A stretch of DNA of 13,389 nt from Sphaerochaeta sp. (GTDB taxonomy: Bacteria > Spirochaetota > Spirochaetia > Sphaerochaetales > Sphaerochaetaceae): assembly GCA_023228445.1 (NCBI GenBank), contig JALOBD010000052.1, positions 1-13,389 on the forward strand, in the 5' to 3' direction. The position numbers and the translations under genes are program-made. This document shows positions 1 through 6,163 of this stretch, piece by piece; position 1 is the first letter of the stretch, and the number at the start of each line of letters is the position of its first letter. Under the pieces are notes generated by a model that was given only the letters and a program-made list of their open reading frames with translations, was not told the origin of the DNA and made no database searches.

Positions 1-72
1 ATGACCGACTACAGCGTCCTCAAGACCGCGATTGCAGTATCTGAGAACAAGGAAGAAGAGAATGAAGCATAA
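1..72 (+). CDS. rpoA: RNA polymerase alpha subunit, 3' end only
   Basis: The first 23 codons in frame 1 read MTDYSVLKTAIAVSENKEEE and then NEA before a TAA at 70-72. This resembles the extreme C-terminus of the RNA polymerase alpha subunit, where the C-terminal domain closes with a G-M-T-D-Y-S-x-L-K type segment followed by a variable acidic tail. The Met at base 1 is therefore internal, and the gene begins upstream of the window. The next gene, rplQ, starts inside this one, and rpoA-rplQ is the usual bacterial order at the end of the alpha operon. The call rests on a short stretch plus context. Confidence 0.85.
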   Translation: MTDYSVLKTAIAVSENKEEENEA

Positions 73-478
73 GATTGGGTTCAATGCGCTGAGCCGGACC
101 AGTTCCCACCGCAGGGCGATGAAGCGCAACATGGTGACCTCGCTCTTCCGCTACGAGCGGATCGAGACCACCAAGGCAAAGGCTCTGGAAGTCCGCAGGA
201 TGGCAGAGAAGATGATTACCCGGGCGAAGGTCGACACCGTCGCCAACCGACGTCTCATCGCCCGGGATATCTCTGACAAGGCCGTCGCTGCTAAGCTGTT
301 CACGGAGATCGCACCGATATTTGTCGAGCGCAAGGGCGGGTACACCCGCATCTTGAAGACCGGCAACCGCCTCGGCGACGCTGCCGAAATGGTCATCCTC
401 GAGCTTGTCGAGAAGACCGGCACCAAGACTGCCAAGAAGGCCGACAAGGCCAAGAAGGCAGCCAAGGCTGCAAAGTAG
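62..478 (+). CDS. rplQ: 50S ribosomal protein L17
   Basis: L17 is a structural protein of the large ribosomal subunit. The product is 138 residues and begins MKHKIGFNALSRTSSHRRAM, matching the family's basic N-terminus (usually M-x-H-x-x-x-x-x-x-L-x-R-x-x-x-H-R). The family core continues through NMVTSLFRYERIETTKAKAL and ends near ...MVILELVEK. After this comes a Lys/Ala-rich tail of about 18 residues, longer than the shortest L17 proteins. I chose ATG 62 over an in-frame TTG at 32, because the upstream ten residues are not L17-like and a purine-rich AAGGAAGAAGAG at 49-60 can serve as ribosome binding site. The gene overlaps the last 11 bases of rpoA, which implies translational coupling, and it is followed by an intrinsic terminator, so it ends the operon. 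Confidence 0.97.
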   Translation: MKHKIGFNALSRTSSHRRAMKRNMVTSLFRYERIETTKAKALEVRRMAEKMITRAKVDTVANRRLIARDISDKAVAAKLFTEIAPIFVERKGGYTRILKTGNRLGDAAEMVILELVEKTGTKTAKKADKAKKAAKAAK

Positions 479-553
479 GAGCCGAAGGGTGAAACAGAGG
501 AGAAAGAAGCCCTCCTAGTACCTCTTCACACCGCACTGCCCCGCTGGGCTGAT

Positions 554-580
554 CCGCTATCCTTGGATGGCGGTTTTTTT
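554..580 (+). terminator. Rho-independent terminator of the rpoA-rplQ operon
   Basis: CCGCTATCC (554-562) can pair along its full length with GGATGGCGG (565-573), with one G-U pair. In practice this gives an 8-bp stem with a CTTG loop. It is followed directly by seven T residues (574-580) and then ATTTT. This is a textbook intrinsic terminator on the plus strand, about 75 bases past the rplQ stop. It separates the ribosomal-protein operon from rny. Confidence 0.92.
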
Positions 581-619
581 ATTTTCCGAGGCGATGGGGC
601 GTGTGACAAGCGTTCGTGG

Positions 620-690
620 AGAATTGTAGAAATTACGTCTAACTTGTACCGAGAGACAAGTTAGTCTTACTTACAAGCCTTGACAATTCT
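620..690. repeat. Outer inverted repeat enclosing the 639-664 palindrome
   Basis: AGAATTGT (620-627) is the exact reverse complement of ACAATTCT (683-690). The pair encloses the 9-bp palindrome almost symmetrically (centres at 655 and 651.5). The right arm overlaps the proposed -35 box at 680-685. Eight-base arms in an AT-rich stretch can arise by chance, so this is weaker than the inner repeat. Confidence 0.4.
639..664. repeat. Perfect 9-bp inverted repeat upstream of rny
   Basis: CTAACTTGT (639-647) and ACAAGTTAG (656-664) are exact reverse complements separated by 8 bases. The centre lies about 28 bases upstream of the proposed -35 box of the rny promoter. There is no T-run after it, so it is not an intrinsic terminator. 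An operator for a dimeric regulator, or a hairpin in read-through RNA, are both possible readings. No regulator family is identified. Confidence 0.7.
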
Positions 691-708
691 GACAGGCGTA
701 CGTATCAT
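680..708 (+). promoter_or_regulatory. Sigma70-type promoter for rny-ymdB-tlyA
   Basis: A perfect -35 hexamer TTGACA (680-685), a 17-base spacer and TATCAT (703-708, five of six consensus bases) form a strong vegetative-type promoter. Transcription would start near 715, giving a leader of about 20 bases with a GGGGGTGG ribosome binding site at 724-731 before the rny ATG at 735. A perfect TATAAT also lies at 717-722, but it has no good -35 and would put the start only a few bases from the ATG. The palindrome at 639-664 sits just upstream. Confidence 0.78.
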
Positions 709-734
709 TGTGACAATATAATTGGGGGTGGTAT

Positions 735-2267
735 ATGAATAGTATACTAGTTATCCTCCTTGGTTGTCTTTTTGGTATTGTCTTAGGTTGGTTAGGCCGT
801 TGGCTGTATGCGAAATTTAAGCTTACCTCGGTTGAGCAGCGTGCTGTCAGACTGAATGAGGAAGCGATAAAGGAAGCGGAAGCAAAGAGCAAAGAGCTCT
901 TGCTTGAGACTCGCGATCAGTTGTTGAAAGAACAACAACAGCAGGAACGAGAGGCTAGAGAGAGACGGAATGAACTGCAGAGGGTAGAGAGGAGAATCCT
1001 CGTGAAGGAGGAGAATCTCGAGAGCAAGCAGGCCGAACTGGATGCTATCAAAAAGCAATTGGGAGATCGGGAAGAGAAGCTTACCGACAAAGAACATGAG
1101 GTTGCCAAGATCGAAGGCAGCCTGATCACTGAACTTGAACGCATCTCGGGGCTCTCCACCGAGGAGGCGAAAGGCCTCATCATGGAGAACCTCTACAACG
1201 ATGCGAAGAGAGACGCCCAACTGATGATCAACAAGATCGAGCAGGAAGCGCACCTCTCTGCTGACAAAAAAGCCCGTGAGATTGTGGTGACCTCGATCCA
1301 GAGGATTGCCACCGAGGTCGTCAATGACATGACGATCACATCGGTGAGCCTGCCCGGCGATGAGATGAAGGGCAGGATCATCGGGCGCGAGGGACGGAAT
1401 ATCCGGGCCCTTGAAACGCTGACCGGAGTCGATGTCATCATCGATGACACCCCGGAAGCGGTGGTCATCTCGTGCTTTGACCCGGTGCGCAAGGAGATCG
1501 CCCGGGTGGCACTCGAGCGCCTTGTACAGGATGGACGGATCCACCCCGCCCGCATCGAGGAGGTGGTGAACAAGGTCTCCAAGGAAGTTGGACGGATCAT
1601 CGCTGACGAGGGGGAGCGGGTCATCTTTGACCTCGGCATCCACAACGTCGGGCCTGAGACCATCCGGGCACTGGGCCGATTGCATTTTCGTACCAGCTAC
1701 GGGCAGAACGTATTGGCCCACTCCAAGGAGGTGGCCATCCTCAGCGGCATGATCGCCAGCGAGATCGGGGCGAACAGTGAGCTTGCCATGCGTGCCGGGC
1801 TCCTGCACGACATCGGCAAGGGAATCGAGACGGAAAGTGACGCCAACCACGCCGAGCTCGGCGCCGATCTGGCCAAGCGTCTTGGGGAGGACCCACGGGT
1901 GGTCAACGCCATCCTCAGCCACCACAACGACGCTGATCCACAGACGCTGGAGGCGGTGATCGTCCAGATCGCCGATGCCATCAGCGCTGCCCGACCCGGG
2001 GCGAGGCGCGAAACGTTGGATAACTACATCAAGCGCCTTGAATCGCTTGAGCAGATCGCCGAGAGCTTTGCCGGCGTGGACAAGGCATATGCCATCCAAG
2101 CCGGACGGGAGCTGAGGATCCTGGTCAACAACGACCAGGTGAGCGACGAGGGTGCCAAGGAGATCGCCAAGGGCATTGCCAAGCGCATCGAGGCCGAACT
2201 CAGGTACCCGGGGCGCATCAAGGTGACCATCATCCGGGAGATGCGGGTCGTCGAGTACGCGAGGTAG
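735..2267 (+). CDS. rny: Ribonuclease Y, membrane-anchored endoribonuclease
   Basis: RNase Y starts decay of many mRNAs by endonucleolytic cleavage at the inner face of the cytoplasmic membrane. The 510-residue product has the full family layout and usual length. It has one N-terminal transmembrane helix (about residues 3-24), a long charged coiled coil (about 30-180), a KH RNA-binding domain with its G-R-E-G loop at 217-220, and an HD phosphohydrolase domain. Metal-binding candidates are H329, the HD pair H358-D359 (in LLHDIGKG), H396/H397 and D414. The ATG at 735 is preceded by GGGGGTGG. The first 20 or so codons use AT-rich codons (ATA, CTA, TTA, AGT, TGT) that are scarce in the rest of the gene. 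The gene is followed four bases later by ymdB, a common pairing in bacteria, and shares its promoter at 680-708. Confidence 0.97.
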   Translation: MNSILVILLGCLFGIVLGWLGRWLYAKFKLTSVEQRAVRLNEEAIKEAEAKSKELLLETRDQLLKEQQQQEREARERRNELQRVERRILVKEENLESKQAELDAIKKQLGDREEKLTDKEHEVAKIEGSLITELERISGLSTEEAKGLIMENLYNDAKRDAQLMINKIEQEAHLSADKKAREIVVTSIQRIATEVVNDMTITSVSLPGDEMKGRIIGREGRNIRALETLTGVDVIIDDTPEAVVISCFDPVRKEIARVALERLVQDGRIHPARIEEVVNKVSKEVGRIIADEGERVIFDLGIHNVGPETIRALGRLHFRTSYGQNVLAHSKEVAILSGMIASEIGANSELAMRAGLLHDIGKGIETESDANHAELGADLAKRLGEDPRVVNAILSHHNDADPQTLEAVIVQIADAISAARPGARRETLDNYIKRLESLEQIAESFAGVDKAYAIQAGRELRILVNNDQVSDEGAKEIAKGIAKRIEAELRYPGRIKVTIIREMRVVEYAR

Positions 2268-2271
2268 GCCG

Positions 2272-3072
2272 GTGGCTGATCAGAAGACCATGGTAGCCCT
2301 GCTCTTCGGCGATGTCGTGGGACAGCCGGGAAGCAGGGCACTCTTTCTCGGACTCCACTCCTTGGTCAAGGAGTGGAGGGCCGATATTGTCGTCGTCAAC
2401 GGAGAGAATGCCGCAAACGGCTTCGGCCTCAACCGTGAACAGGTCCAGCAGTTCCTCTCCCTCGGCGTCGATGTCATCACCAGTGGGAACCACATCTGGC
2501 AACAGGAGGAGCTGCGGGGGGTGCTGGATGGGGAGAAACGCCTGCTCAGGCCGGCAAACTACCCGCCGCAAGTCCCCGGCCACGGCTCGGTGGTCATTGA
2601 GAAGAAAGGGGTCAAGGTGGCGGTCCTCAACCTCCAGGGACGTCAATCGATGCCCAACATCGACTGTCCCTTCCGTGTGGGTCTCGATGCCGTAGAACGT
2701 CTGGCTAGGCAGACTCCGGTCATCCTGGTGGACTTCCACGCCGAGGCGGCCGAGGAGAAGGAGGCGATGGGGCTCTACCTCGCTGGCAAGGTCAGCGCGG
2801 TGGTGGGGACCCACACCCACGTGCAGACGGCAGATGAGAAGATTCTTGGGGGAAAGACCGCCTATATCACCGACATCGGGCTCTGCGGGCCGAGTGATAG
2901 TGTCATCGGCTCGGATGTCGAGCTCTCCATAACCCGACAGCTCACCCAGATGCCGATCCGAAGCCAAGTGGCCGATACGCCACCGGTTTTGCAGGGGGTC
3001 GCCGTCACCATCGAGACGGGCAGTGGTCGGGCCCTCGCCATCGAGCGCTTCTCCAAGGAGTATGCCATTTGA
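2272..3072 (+). CDS. ymdB: YmdB-family metallophosphoesterase
   Basis: The 266-residue protein belongs to the YmdB/TIGR00282 metallophosphoesterases. These bind two metals, and the Bacillus member hydrolyses 2',3'-cyclic nucleotides and affects biofilm and motility decisions. The metal ligands are in place: D14 in FGDVVG, N43-G-E45-N46, G-N73-H74, D-F-H156, and H181-T-H183 in VVGTHTHVQTAD, followed by the TDIGLCGP segment. It starts at GTG 2272, four bases after the rny stop, with the GAGG of the rny end as likely ribosome binding site. Its stop overlaps the tlyA ATG by one base. The substrate in this organism is not known. The rny neighbourhood suggests a role in cyclic-nucleotide or RNA-end metabolism, which is inference. 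Confidence 0.95.
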   Translation: MADQKTMVALLFGDVVGQPGSRALFLGLHSLVKEWRADIVVVNGENAANGFGLNREQVQQFLSLGVDVITSGNHIWQQEELRGVLDGEKRLLRPANYPPQVPGHGSVVIEKKGVKVAVLNLQGRQSMPNIDCPFRVGLDAVERLARQTPVILVDFHAEAAEEKEAMGLYLAGKVSAVVGTHTHVQTADEKILGGKTAYITDIGLCGPSDSVIGSDVELSITRQLTQMPIRSQVADTPPVLQGVAVTIETGSGRALAIERFSKEYAI

Positions 3073-3845
3073 TGAGACGGGACCACATCGCCCTGCTTCA
3101 GGCATTGAGGCACCGCTTCCCTGACCAAGACACCGATGCCCTGACCGCGCTGGTGGTCTGCCGCAGGGTGCTGGTGGACGGGGAGGTGGTAAGCGATCCC
3201 AAGCAGCCGATTCTCAAGACCGCCTCCATCAAGATCGATGAGGAGGAGCGCTACGTCTCGCGCGGTGGCTACAAGCTCGAAGGAGCGTTGAACGCCTTCG
3301 CTCTCGATGTGACAGGCCTCACCCTCCTCGATGCCGGTGCCTCCACCGGCGGCTTCACCGACTGCCTGCTCAAGAGCGGGGCTGCGACAGTCCATGCAGT
3401 GGATGTGGGGTACAACCAGCTCGATTGGCGGCTACGCACCGACGGGAGGGTCATCGTCCATGAACGGACCAATATCATGGAGGTCCAGCAGTTGGTCCCA
3501 CAGCCAGATGGGGCGGTCTGTGACCTCTCCTTCCGCTCCATCACCGGGGCTGCCGGACACATCCTCTCCCTCTGCAAGGACGGAGCATTCCTGCTGGCAT
3601 TGATCAAGCCGCAGTTTGAGACGCCCAAGGGGATGGAGGGCTTCGATGGGGTCATCAGGGAGCGGGGTGTGCTCAAGACAACCCTCTCCGGTGTCCTCTC
3701 TGCCCTCATTGACGAGGGCCTGGGGATCAGGGGTATCGCTGAGAGCCCGATCACCGGGGCGAAGGGCAACACTGAGTTCTTCGCCCTCCTTTGCCACGGT
3801 ACGGGGCGTACTCCAGCGGCGCTCCTCTCCTCTCTCAATCTATAG
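3072..3845 (+). CDS. tlyA: TlyA-type rRNA 2'-O-methyltransferase (S4 plus FtsJ domains)
   Basis: TlyA proteins methylate the 2'-OH of cytidines in 16S and/or 23S rRNA using S-adenosylmethionine, and some are described as hemolysins. The 257-residue product has an N-terminal S4-like RNA-binding region (about 1-55, core RRVLVDGEVVSDP), the linker RYVSRGGYKLEGAL, the SAM-binding loop DAGASTGGFTD (87-97) and a Rossmann-type methyltransferase fold. The K-D-K-E catalytic set is visible as K68, D151 (in CDLSF), K179 (in IKPQFE) and E235 (in GNTEFF). The S4 part lacks the usual R-L-D opening, so it is divergent. I prefer ATG 3072, which overlaps the ymdB stop as TGATG, to the TTG three bases earlier. 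The 3' end overlaps the reverse-strand gene by 11 bases. I see no terminator between them. Confidence 0.93.
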   Translation: MRRDHIALLQALRHRFPDQDTDALTALVVCRRVLVDGEVVSDPKQPILKTASIKIDEEERYVSRGGYKLEGALNAFALDVTGLTLLDAGASTGGFTDCLLKSGAATVHAVDVGYNQLDWRLRTDGRVIVHERTNIMEVQQLVPQPDGAVCDLSFRSITGAAGHILSLCKDGAFLLALIKPQFETPKGMEGFDGVIRERGVLKTTLSGVLSALIDEGLGIRGIAESPITGAKGNTEFFALLCHGTGRTPAALLSSLNL

Positions 3846-4362
3846 GGGAGCCTTCGACGAGAATCACTACGCCCTTTACCGCACTCATCGCCAAGCCGGT
3901 GGCCCTAACCTGTTCGTCGGCCAGCACCCGGTCAGGTGATGCCCGGTAGGTGGAGTCGAAGTCGACGAAGAGGATTGAATTGGAGAGGGTGACACCCCTG
4001 AGCCGGGTGTCGCTCTCGATGTAGCTCACTGCAGCCTCAGCGAGCGCCTCACGTGGAGCTCCACGAAGGAGCGCTTCGTAGGTATCGTGGTAGGCACTGC
4101 CTCCCAGGCGTTTGGCGCGAAATGCATAGAGGGCGGTGCTCTTGTCGGGGAGGATGAACGCACACCGTACCAGACGGGAGGAGGCGGGGCTTGCCTGCTC
4201 TGTGGTACCGGCGAAGAGCAGCGCCGGCACGCCACTGTCAACGACGGCCGCCTTGACCATCGGATAGCCAACTATGGCCACCGCACCCGTGAAGAGGAGC
4301 CAGATGAAGAGGATGAGGAGTGGTCGGCCACGAGGTCGTTTTTCGTTGTCCATCGCCGCCAT
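3835..4362 (-). CDS. Membrane-anchored GerMN-domain protein
   Basis: This is a 175-residue reverse-strand gene within an otherwise plus-strand cluster. A basic N-terminus (EKRPRGRP) is followed by a transmembrane or signal-anchor helix at about residues 14-33, then about 140 residues outside the membrane. The extracytoplasmic part resembles a single GerMN domain. It has an Y-E-A-L-L-R-G-x-P segment near 95-102, then S-Y-I-E-S-D-T-R-L-R-G-V-T-L near 113-126, and then ILFVDF followed by a helical stretch and VKGVVILVEG. GerM in Bacillus acts in spore-envelope assembly and germination, but the domain is common in non-sporulating bacteria, where its role is unclear. There is no Cys lipobox. Two starts are possible, ATG 4362 or ATG 4353 (MDNEK). 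Neither has a well-placed Shine-Dalgarno, because an AGAGGGG lies too far upstream. I see no clear promoter. The assignment rests on pattern, not on a search. Confidence 0.72.
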   Translation of the reverse strand: MAAMDNEKRPRGRPLLILFIWLLFTGAVAIVGYPMVKAAVVDSGVPALLFAGTTEQASPASSRLVRCAFILPDKSTALYAFRAKRLGGSAYHDTYEALLRGAPREALAEAAVSYIESDTRLRGVTLSNSILFVDFDSTYRASPDRVLADEQVRATGLAMSAVKGVVILVEGSPID

Positions 4363-4391
4363 CGTAGCAGAACATTGACCCCTCTTCCAGC

Positions 4392-4420
4392 TTTACACCG
4401 CATCGTAAACTCCGTATAGT
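4392..4420 (+). promoter_or_regulatory. Sigma70-type promoter adjoining the ptsI start codon
   Basis: TTTACA (4392-4397), a 17-base spacer and TATAGT (4415-4420) each match five of six consensus bases at the optimal spacing. The expected transcription start is about 4426-4430. The ptsI ATG is at 4430, so the leader would be zero to four bases long. The region lies between the divergent gerM-like gene and ptsI. Confidence 0.72.
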
Positions 4421-4429
4421 ACATTACAT

Positions 4430-6163
4430 ATGAGGATCTTCAAAGGAATAGCTGCCTCCGAGGGCATGGTCAAAGGAAAGGCGCTGGTGTTCAGGCATGC
4501 CTCGACGGTTGCTGAACGGCGGCACATCCTGGCCAATGGGATTGCCCGCGAGCTCAATATACTGGCCAAGGCGATGAGTGAGGCCCGCCTCACTATCGAG
4601 GAGCACACCAACAGCCACCTCTCCGATGAGTCCCAACAGATCCTCGAGGCCCATCTGCTCATGCTCGATGACCCGGAGTATCGCCAGCAGATCGAGGCCT
4701 ATATCCGTACCAATCTCGTCTCTGCCCAGTGGGCCATTGAGGAGGTGAGCGAGCAATACGCTACCCTGCTTGCAGAAAGCGGTGATGAGCTGCTCGCCGA
4801 GCGGGCCGATGATATCCGCGACATCTCCCTCACCCTGCTCGATGCCACCAGCGGACGGAGGCGCAGCCACGACCTCGCCCTCGATGAGGATGTGATCCTT
4901 GTGGCTGACTCCCTGATGCCGAGCGAGCTCTTTGCGCTGGACAAGAGCCGAATTTTGGGTCTCGTCCTCGACGGCGGGGCGCGGGCGAGCCACGTGGCGA
5001 TTCTGGTCCGTGCCTTCGGGATCCCGGCGGTCATCGCCACCGGTCGCGCTTCGCTGTGCGTCAATGACGGAGATGAGATGATCGTCGACGGCAGCTGGGG
5101 GGAGGTCTATGTGCGGGCCGACCTCACTGCAGCCCAGCTACTCGATGAGCGCTACGCCCGATGGCAGGAGCATGAAGCCCAGCTGCGGGAGATGGTCGAC
5201 CTGCCCACCGAGATGGTCGATGGGCATCGGGTGGAGCTGTATGCCAATATCCAGGGCTTGGTTGAGGTAGATGGGGTACGCTCCAGCGGAGCCCATGGCA
5301 TCGGGCTCTTTCGCAGCGAGTTCCTCTTCATGGAGCGTGCGGCACTCCCCACCGAGGAGGAGCAGTACCAGGCATACAAGACGGTACTACAGCAGATGGC
5401 CCCCAAGCCGGTTACCATCAGGACGTTGGATATCGGTGGGGACAAGGTCGTCCAAGAGCTGGGCATCGATGAGAAGAACCCGATCCTCGGATGGCGGGCG
5501 GTTCGGTTCTGCCTTGCTCGTAAGGACATCTTCACCACCCAGATCAAGGCCTTGCTGCGCGCCAGCGTGCACGGCAGGCTGAAGATCATGTTTCCGATGA
5601 TCAGCGGCCTGGAGGAGCTCAATGCGGTCCTCCACCTGCTCGAGCATGTGAAGGAGGAGTGCCGGATCGAGGCCATCGCCTTTGATGAGAAGATTGAGAT
5701 CGGCACGATGATCGAGGTCCCCTCGGCGGCCCTCTCTGCCGACATCCTGGCCAAGCGGGTAGACTTCTTCTCCATCGGGACCAACGACCTGATCCAATAT
5801 ACCATCGCGGTGGACCGTGGCAACGAGAAGATTGCCTACCTCTACCAACCATTTCACCCTGCCGTGCTGCGCTCGATCAAGATGGTCGTCGACATGGCCC
5901 ACAACGAGGGGATCGAAGTCTCCCTCTGCGGTGAAATGGCAAGTGATCCGCTCTGCTCCGTGCTGTTGGCAGGATTGGGGTTGGATGAGCTGAGCATGGG
6001 AGTGCAGAGCCTCTTGCAGGTGCGTCAGATCCTTCGCTCAGTCTCCTCTGAGGAAGCCAAGGAGCTGGCCGCCCAGGTCCTCTCGATGGACTCCTATCAG
6101 ACGATCAATACGTATATACGGGAGTGGATGCATGACCGATTCGATCATCTCACCACCATTTGA
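4430..6163 (+). CDS. ptsI: PTS enzyme I (PEP-protein phosphotransferase)
   Basis: Enzyme I takes the phosphoryl group from phosphoenolpyruvate and passes it to HPr, driving PTS sugar uptake and PTS-based regulation in the cytoplasm. The 577-residue length is normal. The N-terminal domain holds the phosphorylated histidine H188 in DGGARASHVAI. The C-terminal PEP-binding barrel shows R295 (GLFRSEFLF), R331 (RTLDIGGDK), EVPSAAL (429-435), FFSIGTNDLIQYTIAVDR (446-463) and the catalytic C500 in LCGEMASD. The start MRIFKGIAASEG fits the family's first strand, and starting at the next Met (residue 13) would remove it. No Shine-Dalgarno precedes ATG 4430, and the promoter ends nine bases before it. 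No HPr or sugar-specific PTS genes are adjacent. The 3' end overlaps der by 32 bases. Confidence 0.97.
   Translation: MRIFKGIAASEGMVKGKALVFRHASTVAERRHILANGIARELNILAKAMSEARLTIEEHTNSHLSDESQQILEAHLLMLDDPEYRQQIEAYIRTNLVSAQWAIEEVSEQYATLLAESGDELLAERADDIRDISLTLLDATSGRRRSHDLALDEDVILVADSLMPSELFALDKSRILGLVLDGGARASHVAILVRAFGIPAVIATGRASLCVNDGDEMIVDGSWGEVYVRADLTAAQLLDERYARWQEHEAQLREMVDLPTEMVDGHRVELYANIQGLVEVDGVRSSGAHGIGLFRSEFLFMERAALPTEEEQYQAYKTVLQQMAPKPVTIRTLDIGGDKVVQELGIDEKNPILGWRAVRFCLARKDIFTTQIKALLRASVHGRLKIMFPMISGLEELNAVLHLLEHVKEECRIEAIAFDEKIEIGTMIEVPSAALSADILAKRVDFFSIGTNDLIQYTIAVDRGNEKIAYLYQPFHPAVLRSIKMVVDMAHNEGIEVSLCGEMASDPLCSVLLAGLGLDELSMGVQSLLQVRQILRSVSSEEAKELAAQVLSMDSYQTINTYIREWMHDRFDHLTTI

Noticed and set aside
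489..518. Tiny basic frame VKQRRKKPS between rplQ and its terminator
   Set aside because: Nine codons starting at GTG, matching no known small ribosomal protein. More likely untranslated trailer.
792..2099. Reverse-strand open frame of 435 codons opposite rny
   Set aside because: It is a shadow of the rny codon pattern, and the forward product has all RNase Y domains.
2230..3105. Reverse-strand open frame opposite ymdB
   Set aside because: The forward gene has the complete metal-binding motif set, and the reverse frame shows no family features.
4466..4468. Alternative ptsI start at the Met of residue 13
   Set aside because: It would delete the conserved first strand (GIAASEG), and the GAGGG before it is only one base from the ATG.
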